A stretch of 20,055 nt of DNA from Pelargonium nanum (Eukaryota; Streptophyta; Magnoliopsida; Geraniales; Geraniaceae), in the NCBI GenBank assembly GCA_036897485.1, contig JAYMTF010002017.1:1-20055 (forward strand), in the 5' to 3' direction. Under the pieces are notes generated by a model. The model had not been told where the DNA came from. It searched no databases and saw only the letters and a program-made list of their open reading frames with translations. Below, piece by piece: positions 1 through 8,999 of the stretch. The stretch's first letter is position 1; each line of letters begins with the position of its first letter. A program made the position numbers and the translations under genes.

Positions 1-245
1 GACCCAAAATGGTCCTGAACTTTCACATATTGACCCAAAATGGTCCTTGCCTTTAAAGCTTAAATCAAAAATTCAAGGACCAAATTGGGTCAATATTTGA
101 AAGTTCATGGACCATTTTGGGTCAAAACAAAGTTCAGGGACCAAAATGGGTCAAAATGTGAAAAATTAAGGACTAGTTTTGGTTAAACAAAGTTCAGAGA
201 CCAAATTAAGTCAAAACAAGAAAGTTTGGGAACCAAATTGAACCT
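1..245. repeat. Foldback plus tandem array of ~30-bp 'ggaccaaa..gggtca' units
   Basis: Bases 1-49 and 74-123 are inverted copies of each other, with a 24-nt loop (50-73). The arms share ggaccaWWWtgggtc and gaaagttca blocks and differ by a few substitutions and one indel. From about 77 to 245 the motif continues as five or six degenerate units of 28-32 bp, each starting near 'ggacca' and ending near 'aaagttcag'. Arrays of this kind are common at the ends of plant DNA transposons (Mutator-like or foldback elements), but no transposase or target-site duplication is visible. The left side is cut by the window edge, so the element may be larger. The repeat structure is seen directly; the assignment to a transposon is inference. 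Confidence 0.75.
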
Positions 246-575
246 TTTACCTAATTTTAATAAATGAAGACTTTCGGATGAAGTATTTTTTTAGTAAGAA
301 AGAAAATGAAATGAAATATTAGAAAATTGATAGGCAGATTGGTTATTGGTGAGTCATATTCAAGTAATAAATAGATATGTGTGTTGATACGGATATGTTG
401 AAAGAGACATGAAGCGACCATACAAGAATTCATTAGAACATGAAATGATATGAAATGTCAAGGATTTGGATTTTCTGAATTTCAGATTGCCCAGCACTGC
501 CAAATTGCCAAACCCTAACCCAAGTACAATTCAATTTTCTTTTCTTTTCTTTTTCATTTATTTATTAACTCTATG
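246..575. other. AT-rich intergenic DNA, no feature seen
   Basis: This stretch has no open frame, no RNA gene and no strong repeat. It ends in a T-rich tract (about 533-565) just before the left direct repeat of the retroposed insertion. Confidence 0.5.
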
Positions 576-1435
576 AAAAAATGTCTTATTTATGTATAAA
601 CATGATCATAATCTATCACTAACAAGAGTTAGTGCAGTTAAATCGGTCATGTCAAAGGAGGTTGCGATCAAATTGGGCCATTCGATCTTCAATCTTTCCT
701 TAAAGAATGCACTGACACATAATTGTTTCCGTTTTATGTTTTCAGCACAACTAATTATTCTTCTTCGGCCTTGACGAACTCCGCTCTGCCCAACCCTGAT
801 AGCCTCTCTTCCTGGCCTGATCATTGCACCCTTTCGCCCGCCGTTGTGGCTTATCAACCCTTGATCGAGGAGGCTGGACCGTTCTCTAGCTAATGAAGAG
901 ATTACTCCGGTTGGGCAACAACTCTCAAGCCCGGTCCATGCAAAACCTATTGACAATAATGTGGGTACGTCTAACTCTGCTTTTGGTCTGCGAAATAACA
1001 TCGTCCGCAAGCTATCTTTAGAGGCTACGTTCTCTGATCTTCCTCCGCATCACCATGGATTGGCCCTGAGCATAAAATCCTTGCGCACCAAGCCGTTTTT
1101 GGGCAGCCCTACGCCGTCCGAAACGTACTCTCATTCGTGCTCCTCTATTCGCGACGATAATTCCCCCACGGCATCGGCACGACATTATGAGATATCTGTA
1201 ACGAGTTGGGTCTTCAAGCAAGGTGGTCTGAATTGAAAGTTATTGAACAGTTTCGGCATATCGAGGCCGCTCCTCCTCAAGCTTAATTGCTTTTTTCTCT
1301 TTTGTTGATTGGTGTCGCATTCCTAGCTTGACTTTGAGATAGTTATTTCGTGTTTTTGTTACTTGTACTTTAACTCATTTTTTGGATTATTTAATAAAAA
1401 TACGGTTTGTCTATTAAAAAATGACTTATTTATGT
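576..1435 (+). mobile_element. Retroposed insertion (5'-truncated LINE or retropseudogene) with target-site duplication
   Basis: A 20-bp direct repeat, aaaaaatgtcttatttatgt at 576-595, recurs at 1416-1435 with one mismatch and brackets 820 bp. The insert is clearly richer in GC than its surroundings from about 640 to 1290. An AATAAA at 1393-1398 lies 17 nt before the A-run that begins the right-hand repeat. This is the expected layout of a polyadenylated transcript inserted by L1-type target-primed reverse transcription. The interior is coding-like but broken across frames. One frame is open at 961-1236. Another runs 1191-1286 (31 residues, containing ELGLQARWSELKVIEQF) to a TAA, which leaves a 3'UTR-like tail of about 130 nt. 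I do not recognise the parent protein. No reverse transcriptase motif is visible, so a retropseudogene is as likely as a truncated LINE. Confidence 0.55.
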
Positions 1436-2139
1436 TTCATTGATGAATTTCAAATTTCAAACCATACAAATCAAAGTATGATCATATTAGGCTACAGATT
1501 TGAAAAGCTACTAACTCTTGTACAACATATTTTCTCAACCTTCTTAAGGTGTGTTTTTGTATTGTTGAGAACCATTCCTCCTGGCCCTTAATTTATTGAG
1601 AAATTAGAGACCCTAGCTACAACAATTATTTATCAACATGCAAAAACCAACCTAGGTCAAGTTTGGACCTCTCTACCTCTTATAATTCTAAAAAATTTAT
1701 GAGTCATCAATATGGAATAACAGTTTAGATTTTATGATAGATTCTGCTAATAAATGAATTGAATTGATGGGCAGTCTTGTAGTAAATATTAATTTGGTCC
1801 AACTCTATTGTAGGTCCAACCACAATAGTGCCTTGCATGTGCCAATACACCACAACCTATGACCCTATCCCACTTTTATTCACTTCTTGCCCCATCTTTA
1901 GCCACACACATGCTTGTGAATCCTCTACCAATATCATCTCTTTTCTTCTTTTGATGCTCCATTTCATTTCCAACAAGTTTCCTTCTCAACCTTTCCAAGT
2001 TCAAATTCAATTATAGTCACTTGTGAAACCAAAATGGTAACCTTTTCATGACTTTTGCTTCATTTGTTCACAAACACACTAAAATGGTCAAAAGCTTGCA
2101 AATATAAAAAGACAATTGATAGAATAGCACTCTCTTGTC
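1436..2139. other. Intergenic DNA downstream of the expansin gene
   Basis: AT-rich sequence with no supportable gene. A 62-codon open frame at 1828-2016 (+) starts in a CA-rich stretch and shows no domain, so I treat it as chance. The expansin transcript (minus strand) probably ends near the right edge of this interval. Confidence 0.45.
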
Positions 2140-2537
2140 ATTGCTAGAGGAAATTGAAAATTTTACATACAATCACTAGAAGCAACCAAAAGGGTCATAA
2201 AGTAGTATTCAAATAGTAGCGGCGGGTGGTAAATGACCACCTCTGCCATCTCCAGCTTTTGCTGCAGAAGAAGAAAAAAAGACAAAAAAAAACACAACCA
2301 GAACCACAAGAACCAAGAGGGTTCTTGAAAACCCAACCTACAAACCACCAAGAGCCATTATAAAATAAGCCCTTTTAACCCAAATGGACACAATTAGAGG
2401 CTAATCATGGTTTTGATAATTACCATTCTGCCCCTCCCTCTATATAATATATATACTTAACAAGTAAAGCCTAGCAAGTACTAAGTAGCAAGCTACATGA
2501 ATATATCTAATAAATTGACTATGTTTTGATGGGTGGT
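2140..2537 (-). other. Probable 3'UTR of the alpha-expansin gene
   Basis: About 400 bp follow the expansin stop codon on the minus strand. They include T-rich runs, a TTTTTTTTTGTC tract (about 2279-2291) and a TTGTATGTAAAATT stretch near 2160 that could serve as a far-upstream/near-upstream polyadenylation region. No canonical AATAAA is present, which is usual for plant genes, so the 3' end is an estimate. A 62-codon minus frame here (2163-2351) has no recognisable domain and is likely chance. Confidence 0.45.
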
Positions 2538-3529
2538 TCAGTGGAATTGTGCACCACTATAGGTCTGGCCAAAGGACCAGCCGGCCGGAGCAACATTGTT
2601 GGAGACCACAGTGCGGCCGTCGCTGGTGGTGACCTTGAAGGAGAGGCTCTGTCCATTGAGGTAGTTGTTGCTCTGCCAGTTCTGTCCCCAGTTCCTGGAC
2701 ATTGCTTGCCACCCTGTTTTGGACCCTTTGATGGCCACTGAATGGACATCACCAGCTCCTCCAACGTTGGTGATTAGTACCAGGTTGAAGTAGGAGTGTC
2801 CGTTGATTGTGAACCTTATCCCTCCCCTCCTCCTGCAGGCTACCCTACAAAAACCAAAGTTCAAAACTTTATCACATTTCAAACAAAACCCAGTTGTAAA
2901 AATTGAATCTTGATTTGTGGGTATTGAGTATTTAACAAAACCAGTTGTAAAAATTGAATTTTGATTAGTGGGTATTGGGTATTTTAGTGTTTATTTACCT
3001 TCTGTAGGAGACAGGGACAATTCCAGCTTTGTATTGGGCAATGTGCTGGAAGACAGGTTGTGAGAGGTCAAAGTGGTGCTGGGGAGGGTTGCACCACCCG
3101 CCGGCATTGTTAGGCAAGGCGTTGTTTGGAGGGCAAAAGTTGGTGGCGGTGACCAGAATGGAGCCTGGGAGGCACCATTTCCGGTCACTCACACACCTGA
3201 TCTCAAAACAAGCTCCACAGCTCAGGCCATTGTTGAACATAGCTGTGCTCAGAGCTGCTGTGTTGGTTCCATACCCTTGGCTGTACAGATTCCCATACCC
3301 ACAAGCTCCACCTACAAATACACAAAATGAACCACAACAAGTTAGTAAATTGAACCCAAAATTAACAGACTCAGTGAGGTATATTGAGTTTACACATACC
3401 CATTGTGCCAGAAGCATCACCACCACCATAGAAAGTGGCATGAGCATCACTCCAACCTCCACCATACCCATTAACAGTTGAGACCATTGCAAGAAAACCC
3501 ACCAAGAGTAAACCAAAGAGAGCAGCCAT
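2538..3529 (-). CDS. EXPA: Alpha-expansin, secreted cell-wall-loosening protein, 3 exons
   Basis: The protein loosens plant cell walls at acid pH, without hydrolysis, during growth. Coding exons are 3400-3529, 2999-3311 and 2538-2844, giving 249 residues, the usual family length. Both introns (88 and 154 bp) have GT..AG ends and sit at conserved expansin positions, after SGTMG and after SYRR. Residues 1-21 are a signal peptide ([14 protein letters not shown]). The N-terminal GH45-like domain has eight Cys (47, 75, 78, 83, 90, 103, 117, 151), the HFD motif at 123-125, and GGWCNPP at 114-120, which is typical of the alpha class. The C-terminal CBM63-like domain has the expected surface aromatics W193, W200, W204 and W237. 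The start is the ATG at 3529; it precedes the signal peptide and follows a CT-rich leader. The gene looks intact. The subfamily is clear but I cannot name the exact ortholog, although the sequence resembles the EXPA1-like group. Confidence 0.96.
2890..2985 (-). repeat. 51-bp tandem duplication filling expansin intron 2
   Basis: The block starting ccagttgtaaaaattgaat at 2890 is repeated from 2941 with period 51 and only a few substitutions. The two copies make up roughly two thirds of the 154-bp intron. Splice sites flank the array and lie outside it. This is a direct sequence observation, and the small divergence suggests a fairly recent duplication. Confidence 0.85.
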
Positions 3530-3612
3530 TGATTGAGAAATGTAGGTGTAGAGGAGAGAAGAAGAAGAAGATGTAGTGAGTGAGTGAAGAAAATGGGAGG
3601 AGAGTGAGGGAG

Positions 3613-3620
3613 ATTATATA
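3613..3620 (-). promoter_or_regulatory. TATA box of the expansin gene
   Basis: The minus strand reads TATATAAT here, about 85 bp upstream of the start codon. With a usual spacing of about 30 bp, transcription would start near 3585. That gives a leader of roughly 55 nt rich in CT and TTC triplets, which is normal for a strongly expressed plant gene. Confidence 0.7.
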
Positions 3621-3804
3621 GAAAATTTTGGGAGTGAAAATGGGGAGGCATCACTTTTTCACTAACTAACCTTTAAAGCAGTTGGGACCAAAAACCGCCA
3701 CTAGGGACGACAGGGGAGCCTAACAGTAAATAGCTACGCGAGGTTAATATGGTATTTTCCAAAGTGGTGACTATTTGAAATGGAAATGACAGCAAAGACC
3801 TCGG

Positions 3805-3812
3805 CACGTGTG
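3805..3812. promoter_or_regulatory. G-box (CACGTG) overlapping a BRRE-like CGTGTG
   Basis: CACGTGTG lies about 190 bp upstream of the expansin TATA box. It combines the G-box, bound by PIF and other bHLH or bZIP factors, with the brassinosteroid response element CGTGTG, bound by BZR1/BES1. A CGCGTG follows at about 3821. Regulation of expansins by these factors is established in other plants. Use of this copy is inference from position and sequence only. Confidence 0.45.
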
Positions 3813-3829
3813 TCTTCAACCGCGTGGGT

Positions 3830-6340
3830 TCGGATTTTGTTTTTGGTGTTTATTTTTTATTTTTTTTTTGGAAATTAGGAGTTGGAAAAGAAAATCAAAT
3901 CCCCGTTAAATCTTGGTGGGACACTGTTTTTTTATTTATTTAAATAATATAGCCAAAGTAATTTTGCCACTCATGCACTTTTTAAAATATATTTTTGTTC
4001 TTTTTTGCTTTGTATTTTTAATTCTCTTTTTCCAATTTATTGTCTCTTCCTTGGTTACTATTCCATTTTAATATATTTTTGTGTCCTTTCAAAAGAAAAT
4101 ATATCTTTGTGAAATGGAATTTTGTGTATTCAATAAATTCTAATTGTCGAATTAATGTCACATTAAGACTTAACGGTTCGTGTGAATTTTGAATTTTCCC
4201 TAACATTCTTTATCTTCTACGGTTCATAAATAAATCATTAATTTGTATGGCAATGAAAAAAATTCATTCATACTTTGAAGCCATTATGTTGTACGGATGT
4301 GCTCTTAATTATCTCTCTTATATTGTACAAAAAAATAGCTATAAAGGAAGAGATTTTAAAAATGTAAAGTTTAACGCTAAGCTTCTTAATTTGAAAAAAA
4401 AAATGAATGAAAAAAATCTCATCCAAAAATAGATAAAATGTTATTTGTGAACAAGGTATGTATTTTTAGCATGTCTGTAAAAGAAAAATCCACACAAGAA
4501 GCGGAGGGATTGTTGAAGAGGTACTAGCTAGGCAGTTTTCATATTGTGCAAGATGTTGTCTTTTTAATGTATGATATTTGTTCTCATATGCTAAGTAATC
4601 CGACGAATGTCACGAGTCATCAACCTCTTGTAAGGAAAATTTTTCTACCAAATCTCTCGTGCAGTATCAACATCTAGAAAAAGCAATTTATGTCTCCAAC
4701 AACCAAACAACTGTTAGATTAATGTATATACACATAATTTTGCGGGGCTTGTAAATCTCTTAAACATGCACTCAATGTGTCTAGAGTTTGTGAACTCTTA
4801 ATTAATGTCACTATTTTGAGATCTCATTCATTGAGAGCATGAGAATTTGAAATGGTGATATAAATGTCATAAATATATGTATTTGTAACTAAATTTTCAA
4901 TTTTGCATGCCGGCGTACTAGTAGAATTAATTGCTTGAACATGCTTCAATTTATTATGATAATGAGTTGAAATTTTTGAAAGTCAATTAAATTAGTTGAA
5001 ATTGTGGACGAATTCAAAGACATGCATGTGCTTTTTCAAGTTGGCAAAACAAATGAAGACTAATTAAAGCTGTAAACAAAGTGAATTTACCAACTCTTAT
5101 CATAGGGTTATAGAACCAAACTTTATTTAAGAATAAGCCGAAAAGCAATGTAATATATTGACCGTGTTTCGACTTTATGCTTGTTTATAAAAAATATTTA
5201 CATGATTTTCATTTTCAATGGTCTCATAAACACATGCATAGATTTCACATTACCAACTAAAATTTATTGCATAATAAAAGTGAGTTATTCTTCTTATTTT
5301 TCATATGACAAAATTGTTAATTACGTTACATTTTGATATAACCAATATTGTGGGTCCAAATTGATGAAGTGTCCTTATTTTAGAGCTGTTCACATTGAGG
5401 TCATTGTAGGTAAGAGCACATGGGTGATGACATTGTTGAGCCACCTTATACTCCAATCAAAATTAAATTAATTACTTCAACCAATTACACAATCATGAGA
5501 GAGCATGTTTAAGATCACACGTACGTGTGTAATTAATAAATCATAACCCATGTGTTGTAGTGTTTACAATCTAGACACTAATTTGCAGGCAAATGAAAAC
5601 TGACTCAATTTTTGAATTGGCTGGATCTATTTTATAAAAATTTGATTCAATTTATATCAAACAAGTCCGCACGATTCAGTGTATTTTTATACTTAGCTCT
5701 TGGTGTTAACAAATTTTCTAACATTAAATTTTTTTAAACATGCCATTTATAATTTATTAATATTATTTAGCCGTATTATTTGTCAATAAAATCAAATGTA
5801 CATTTGAGAGTTTTGCAAGAACATGCATAGATAATTTATTCTAATATATATGGGCATGTAGTGCACAATCACTGGATAATGAGATGTTGAATACAAAATT
5901 GAAAAATCAGTGAATATTAATTTGATCATCCGACAATCATGCATACATACAGCTACTTGAGATTAATAAAAAAAAATAATTAAAGCATATGAAAATGTTA
6001 AGTCAAAATAAAGAAGGCATGGAAAACGACACGACTTAAATTTAGATTAGCGAAAAAATAGGACCGGGATTCTTGGTATTAGTGTACCCATCAACGTTGA
6101 TTTTGTTTATAAAATAATTGCAGTACATTTGTCAACATTTTTTTCATTTAAATTTTATTATTTCGATTTGGTGTTATTGTTTTGTTTGACCCACGTATAA
6201 GAAGTGAATTTTGAGCTATTATAGTTTTTTTTTTAACGAAGCTATTATGGTTAATTACATGGGTAAGTACACCTATTTTCTGCTATAGCCTTTTGTTTTT
6301 TGATAAAACAAGGCAATAGATTTGGTAAAAATTAAGGTGG
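3830..6340. other. Long AT-rich intergenic region, no gene seen
   Basis: About 2.5 kb of AT-rich DNA with many in-frame stops on both strands. Small open frames at 4018-4206 (-) and 4247-4432 (+) are lysine- and asparagine-rich, as chance frames in AT-rich DNA tend to be. I see no RNA gene, long repeat or conserved motif. The first part may hold distal expansin promoter elements. Confidence 0.5.
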
Positions 6341-6600
6341 GAAGGAAGTTAAGACCTTCTCCACCGGCCTGATGTTCATACAATCCGAGGAGAGAAACGA
6401 TAAAACACTCACAGACGGGTGAATAAAGTTACAATCCGAATGCACATGACTACTAAAACAAAAACGAGCTTCAAAATTAGGTACCACATAGCTTCCTGTT
6501 AATCGGATTCAAAAGGAAATCATCAAAGCATCTCGATTTTTCCCTGCACTCCATAATCAGAGAACGAAGAGAATGAGATGAGCAGTCCGTTAGATAAAAA
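6341..6600. other. GC-richer patch of unknown origin
   Basis: This block (ctccaccggcctgatg..., cagacgggtgaataaag..., tccctgcactccataatcag...) is noticeably less AT-rich than its flanks and has no long frame on either strand. Its composition suggests a decayed insertion or a gene fragment, but I recognise no protein, terminal repeat or target duplication. Confidence 0.3.
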
Positions 6601-6769
6601 AACAAACAAAAAAAAATGTAAAGAACGTTTTCATACATTACCTTCACCCGAGAATATGATTCAAACGGTTTAACTAATTAACTTTTTGTGGGAAAAGAAT
6701 GTTCAGTAGATTTATACATGATATTCAAATAACTACAAACATATATTTTATATTTTTAGAAAAACACAT

Positions 6770-7586
6770 TGGTATCGTTTGAGAATTAATATTTTGATAA
6801 GAGAAAGTGAGGGTGATAAGTGCAAATTGTTGGTCAAAATAGAATACTATGTTTGGAAAAAAGTCAAGGAAAAGAGATGAGAAAGTAGGATTCCCAAGTG
6901 TGTTAACTTTCCCGAGTTCATGGAATTTTAAAATCACATGGGGGGTTGGGATTTTAGATTCCCATGAACTTTTTCGAGTGGTGGAAAAGTCACATGACTT
7001 TTCTACCATTAATTTGTCATCTTAAATGTTGTTAATACCCTCATATTTTTAATATTACTCTCATGCTATTTGAGATAAAAATTAATTTTTTTTCTCTCTT
7101 TTTTTTATACTAAATTACCATAAACTAGTCAAAGTATAAATACAACTTTTTTTGGGGTTTTATATGATTTTTTTTCAATTTATAATCGAATTATTTCATA
7201 ATTATTAATTTGTGTGTCAACATTTACGTTTACTTGTCAATTTTTTTTATCATTTTACATGCAACTACTTAGGTGAATATATAACCTATGGAAAATTGGG
7301 CTAATCCAACCAATCTTGTTTGCATAAACAATTTTATTTTATTAAAGTTTTCTTAAATACATGCATCATTTAATATTTAAATTAAAGGGACAAATTAAGT
7401 AATTGTTCAATATTTTCCAACTTTTTATCCATTTTTTACAATTTTGAACCAAACATAGTTTTCACTTTCAACAATACAGGATTTTGAATTTTCCCTCATT
7501 TTTCCATGTGTCAAATGCTCTTATTAACTTTCCTAGAAAAATAAACATTTTCAGGAATGTAACTTTTCCGTTGCCAAACGATACCA
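6770..7586. mobile_element. Inverted-repeat (MITE-like) element, 817 bp
   Basis: TGGTATCGTTTG at 6770-6781 is matched perfectly in inverse at 7575-7586. A second inverted pair lies inside it: ACTATGTTTGG at 6846-6856 and CCAAACATAGT at 7449-7459. The interior is very AT-rich and non-coding, and it contains a short palindrome (aaaagtcacatgactttt, 6985-7002). Paired terminal repeats without a transposase fit a non-autonomous DNA transposon. The bases just outside the ends give at most a 3-bp duplication (att/att if the repeat starts at GG), so the superfamily is not settled. Two nested elements are also possible. Confidence 0.5.
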
Positions 7587-7735
7587 TTGAGTATATTGAT
7601 TTCATACAAAGGAAAGAAAAGGAGGTGCAAAAATTGTTGAGGTATGAGAAGGAGCTTCTAGTTGAATGCTCTCGGGTAGAAAGAGCTTTTTTCTACCATG
7701 ACATGTCCAAAGGAAGGCAAAAAGAGCCTCCTTGA
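7587..7735 (+). other. Coding-like fragment of unknown origin
   Basis: Immediately after the inverted-repeat element, one frame stays open for 49 codons to a TGA. It reads as a charged, helical segment (IQRKEKEVQKLLRYEKELL then VECSRVERAFF). The composition is less AT-biased than the flanks, and the segment looks like an exon piece of a soluble protein. The frame extends left into the element (to 7484), which makes an independent gene unlikely. I do not recognise the family. It may be a captured or decayed exon, or chance. Confidence 0.2.
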
Positions 7736-8002
7736 TCGGTGTTGCCGAACAAGCCCCAAACCGAATCCCCGATGATGAACAAACACCATTTCCTCTCATA
7801 CAACCTAGCATTTGTAAAACTCACTTTCTCTTACTAATCATATAAGCTATACAACAGAGAGTAGTTATCTCATTTTGCTCAAAACCCACCTTACCCGACT
7901 CAATGTGAATTGAATGTAGGACTTCCCACAAATAAAGTGCCTTGACCATCGAGTCACCATGGTTTTTAATTAGATTTGAGTCCTCCTATAAAATAACTCA
8001 TT

Positions 8003-8034
8003 CAATTTTACAATTTTACAATTTTACAATTTTA
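8003..8034. repeat. Short tandem repeat (caatttta)x4
   Basis: Four perfect copies of an 8-bp unit sit in AT-rich intergenic DNA. A second small repeat, three copies of aaagttg plus a partial copy, lies at about 8100-8127. Both look like simple slippage repeats with no coding context. Confidence 0.9.
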
Positions 8035-8670
8035 CCTAAAGTAGTAATTGTGAAGAAATTAGAAAGACAATAAAAAAAATGAATAGAAGTTGCATGTGGA
8101 AAGTTGAAAGTTGAAAGTTGAAAGCGATTTGTTGTATAATTGTTGAACGGCTACGAATCGTTTCAGCAGCACATGCAATCAATTTGGCATTTTCTTTTCT
8201 TTTGATATTCACATATTCTTCCAAACACTGCCCACAGTATTCAATATTTCATCTGCACATACAACTTATACATATTTATGATCACACCAGCAATAAATAA
8301 TCCACAGCAATTTCAAAAAATTAAATTTACTTTTTTAATATAGACAGATATGAGAATTCATGGTAGAAAACCCAAGTCTGAAGAGAGTTTTGATCAAACT
8401 ATACTTTTCAGATTAAGTTGGTAATTTTAGCAATTTGATGATCCAAGTCACCGAAAGGCTCTTACGTTTTGTTAAAGTAACTTGTATTATATTAATTATA
8501 GATCAAAAATTAAAAATATAAAAGAGTCTATCTATTCATCCAAATCTGACTTATAACACGACGACTTAGTTGAAACATAAATCGCTTGATTTGCAGACCT
8601 ACTATATATACTAGCTTTATGTTCGGCAAGATTCAAGCTATAACCCACTATCAAACTGAAGACACTTGTT

Positions 8671-8979
8671 TTATCCTCCCTTCGATCTGCACAACTTCTG
8701 CGACTTGAGATGCATCAAATTCCGCCACAAAATCACTTCGAACAAAGGAAAACAAAACAAAACTTTCAATACGGGAAGACAAAAGTAAATTTCCAACAAG
8801 GGAAGACAGACCGCAAACTCCATCAAGGGAATAAAAACAAAATATAAAACCAATATAACAACTAAAACAACTAAATAATTTAAGACAGAAAACATGAAAA
8901 CTACTAATCTATCTGTAATAAACATACTCTCACGAACTAACCAATAATGAAGGCGAAGATGATAGTACGTCGTCTGCAA
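8671..8979 (-). other. Hydrophobic 102-codon open frame containing a codon-phased repeat
   Basis: This minus-strand frame is not clearly a gene. Its middle is strongly hydrophobic (VLNYLVVLVVILVLYFVF, about residues 32-49) and could be read as a membrane segment. It is followed by four 9-residue repeats (FIPLMEFAV, CLPLLEIYF, CLPVLKVLF, CFPLFEVIL) and a basic tail to the stop. The upstream ATG has no special context and no promoter was recognised. It is most likely a decayed repeat-bearing element. A short membrane peptide is possible but unsupported. Confidence 0.2.
8728..8835 (-). repeat. 27-bp tandem repeat, four diverged copies in one reading frame
   Basis: Units are 8809-8835, 8782-8808, 8755-8781 and 8728-8754, read on the minus strand. 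Each unit is exactly 27 bp and follows the pattern TGTCTTCCCxTRTTGGAAxTT with substitutions but no indels. The encoded 9-residue unit keeps a pattern of aromatic/Cys, x, Pro, two hydrophobics, acidic/basic, then hydrophobics. Confidence 0.75.
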
Positions 8980-8999
8980 GTGGATTGAATGAGACGAGC

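Noticed and set aside
606-1010. 134-codon minus frame in the retroposed insertion
   Set aside because: The insert's polyadenylation signal and A-run show plus orientation, and this frame has no recognisable domain. It is a shadow frame in GC-richer DNA.
2995-3654. 219-codon minus frame running through expansin intron 1
   Set aside because: It uses the wrong frame in exon 1 and translates intron sequence. Splicing at GT 3399/AG 3312 restores the conserved expansin sequence.
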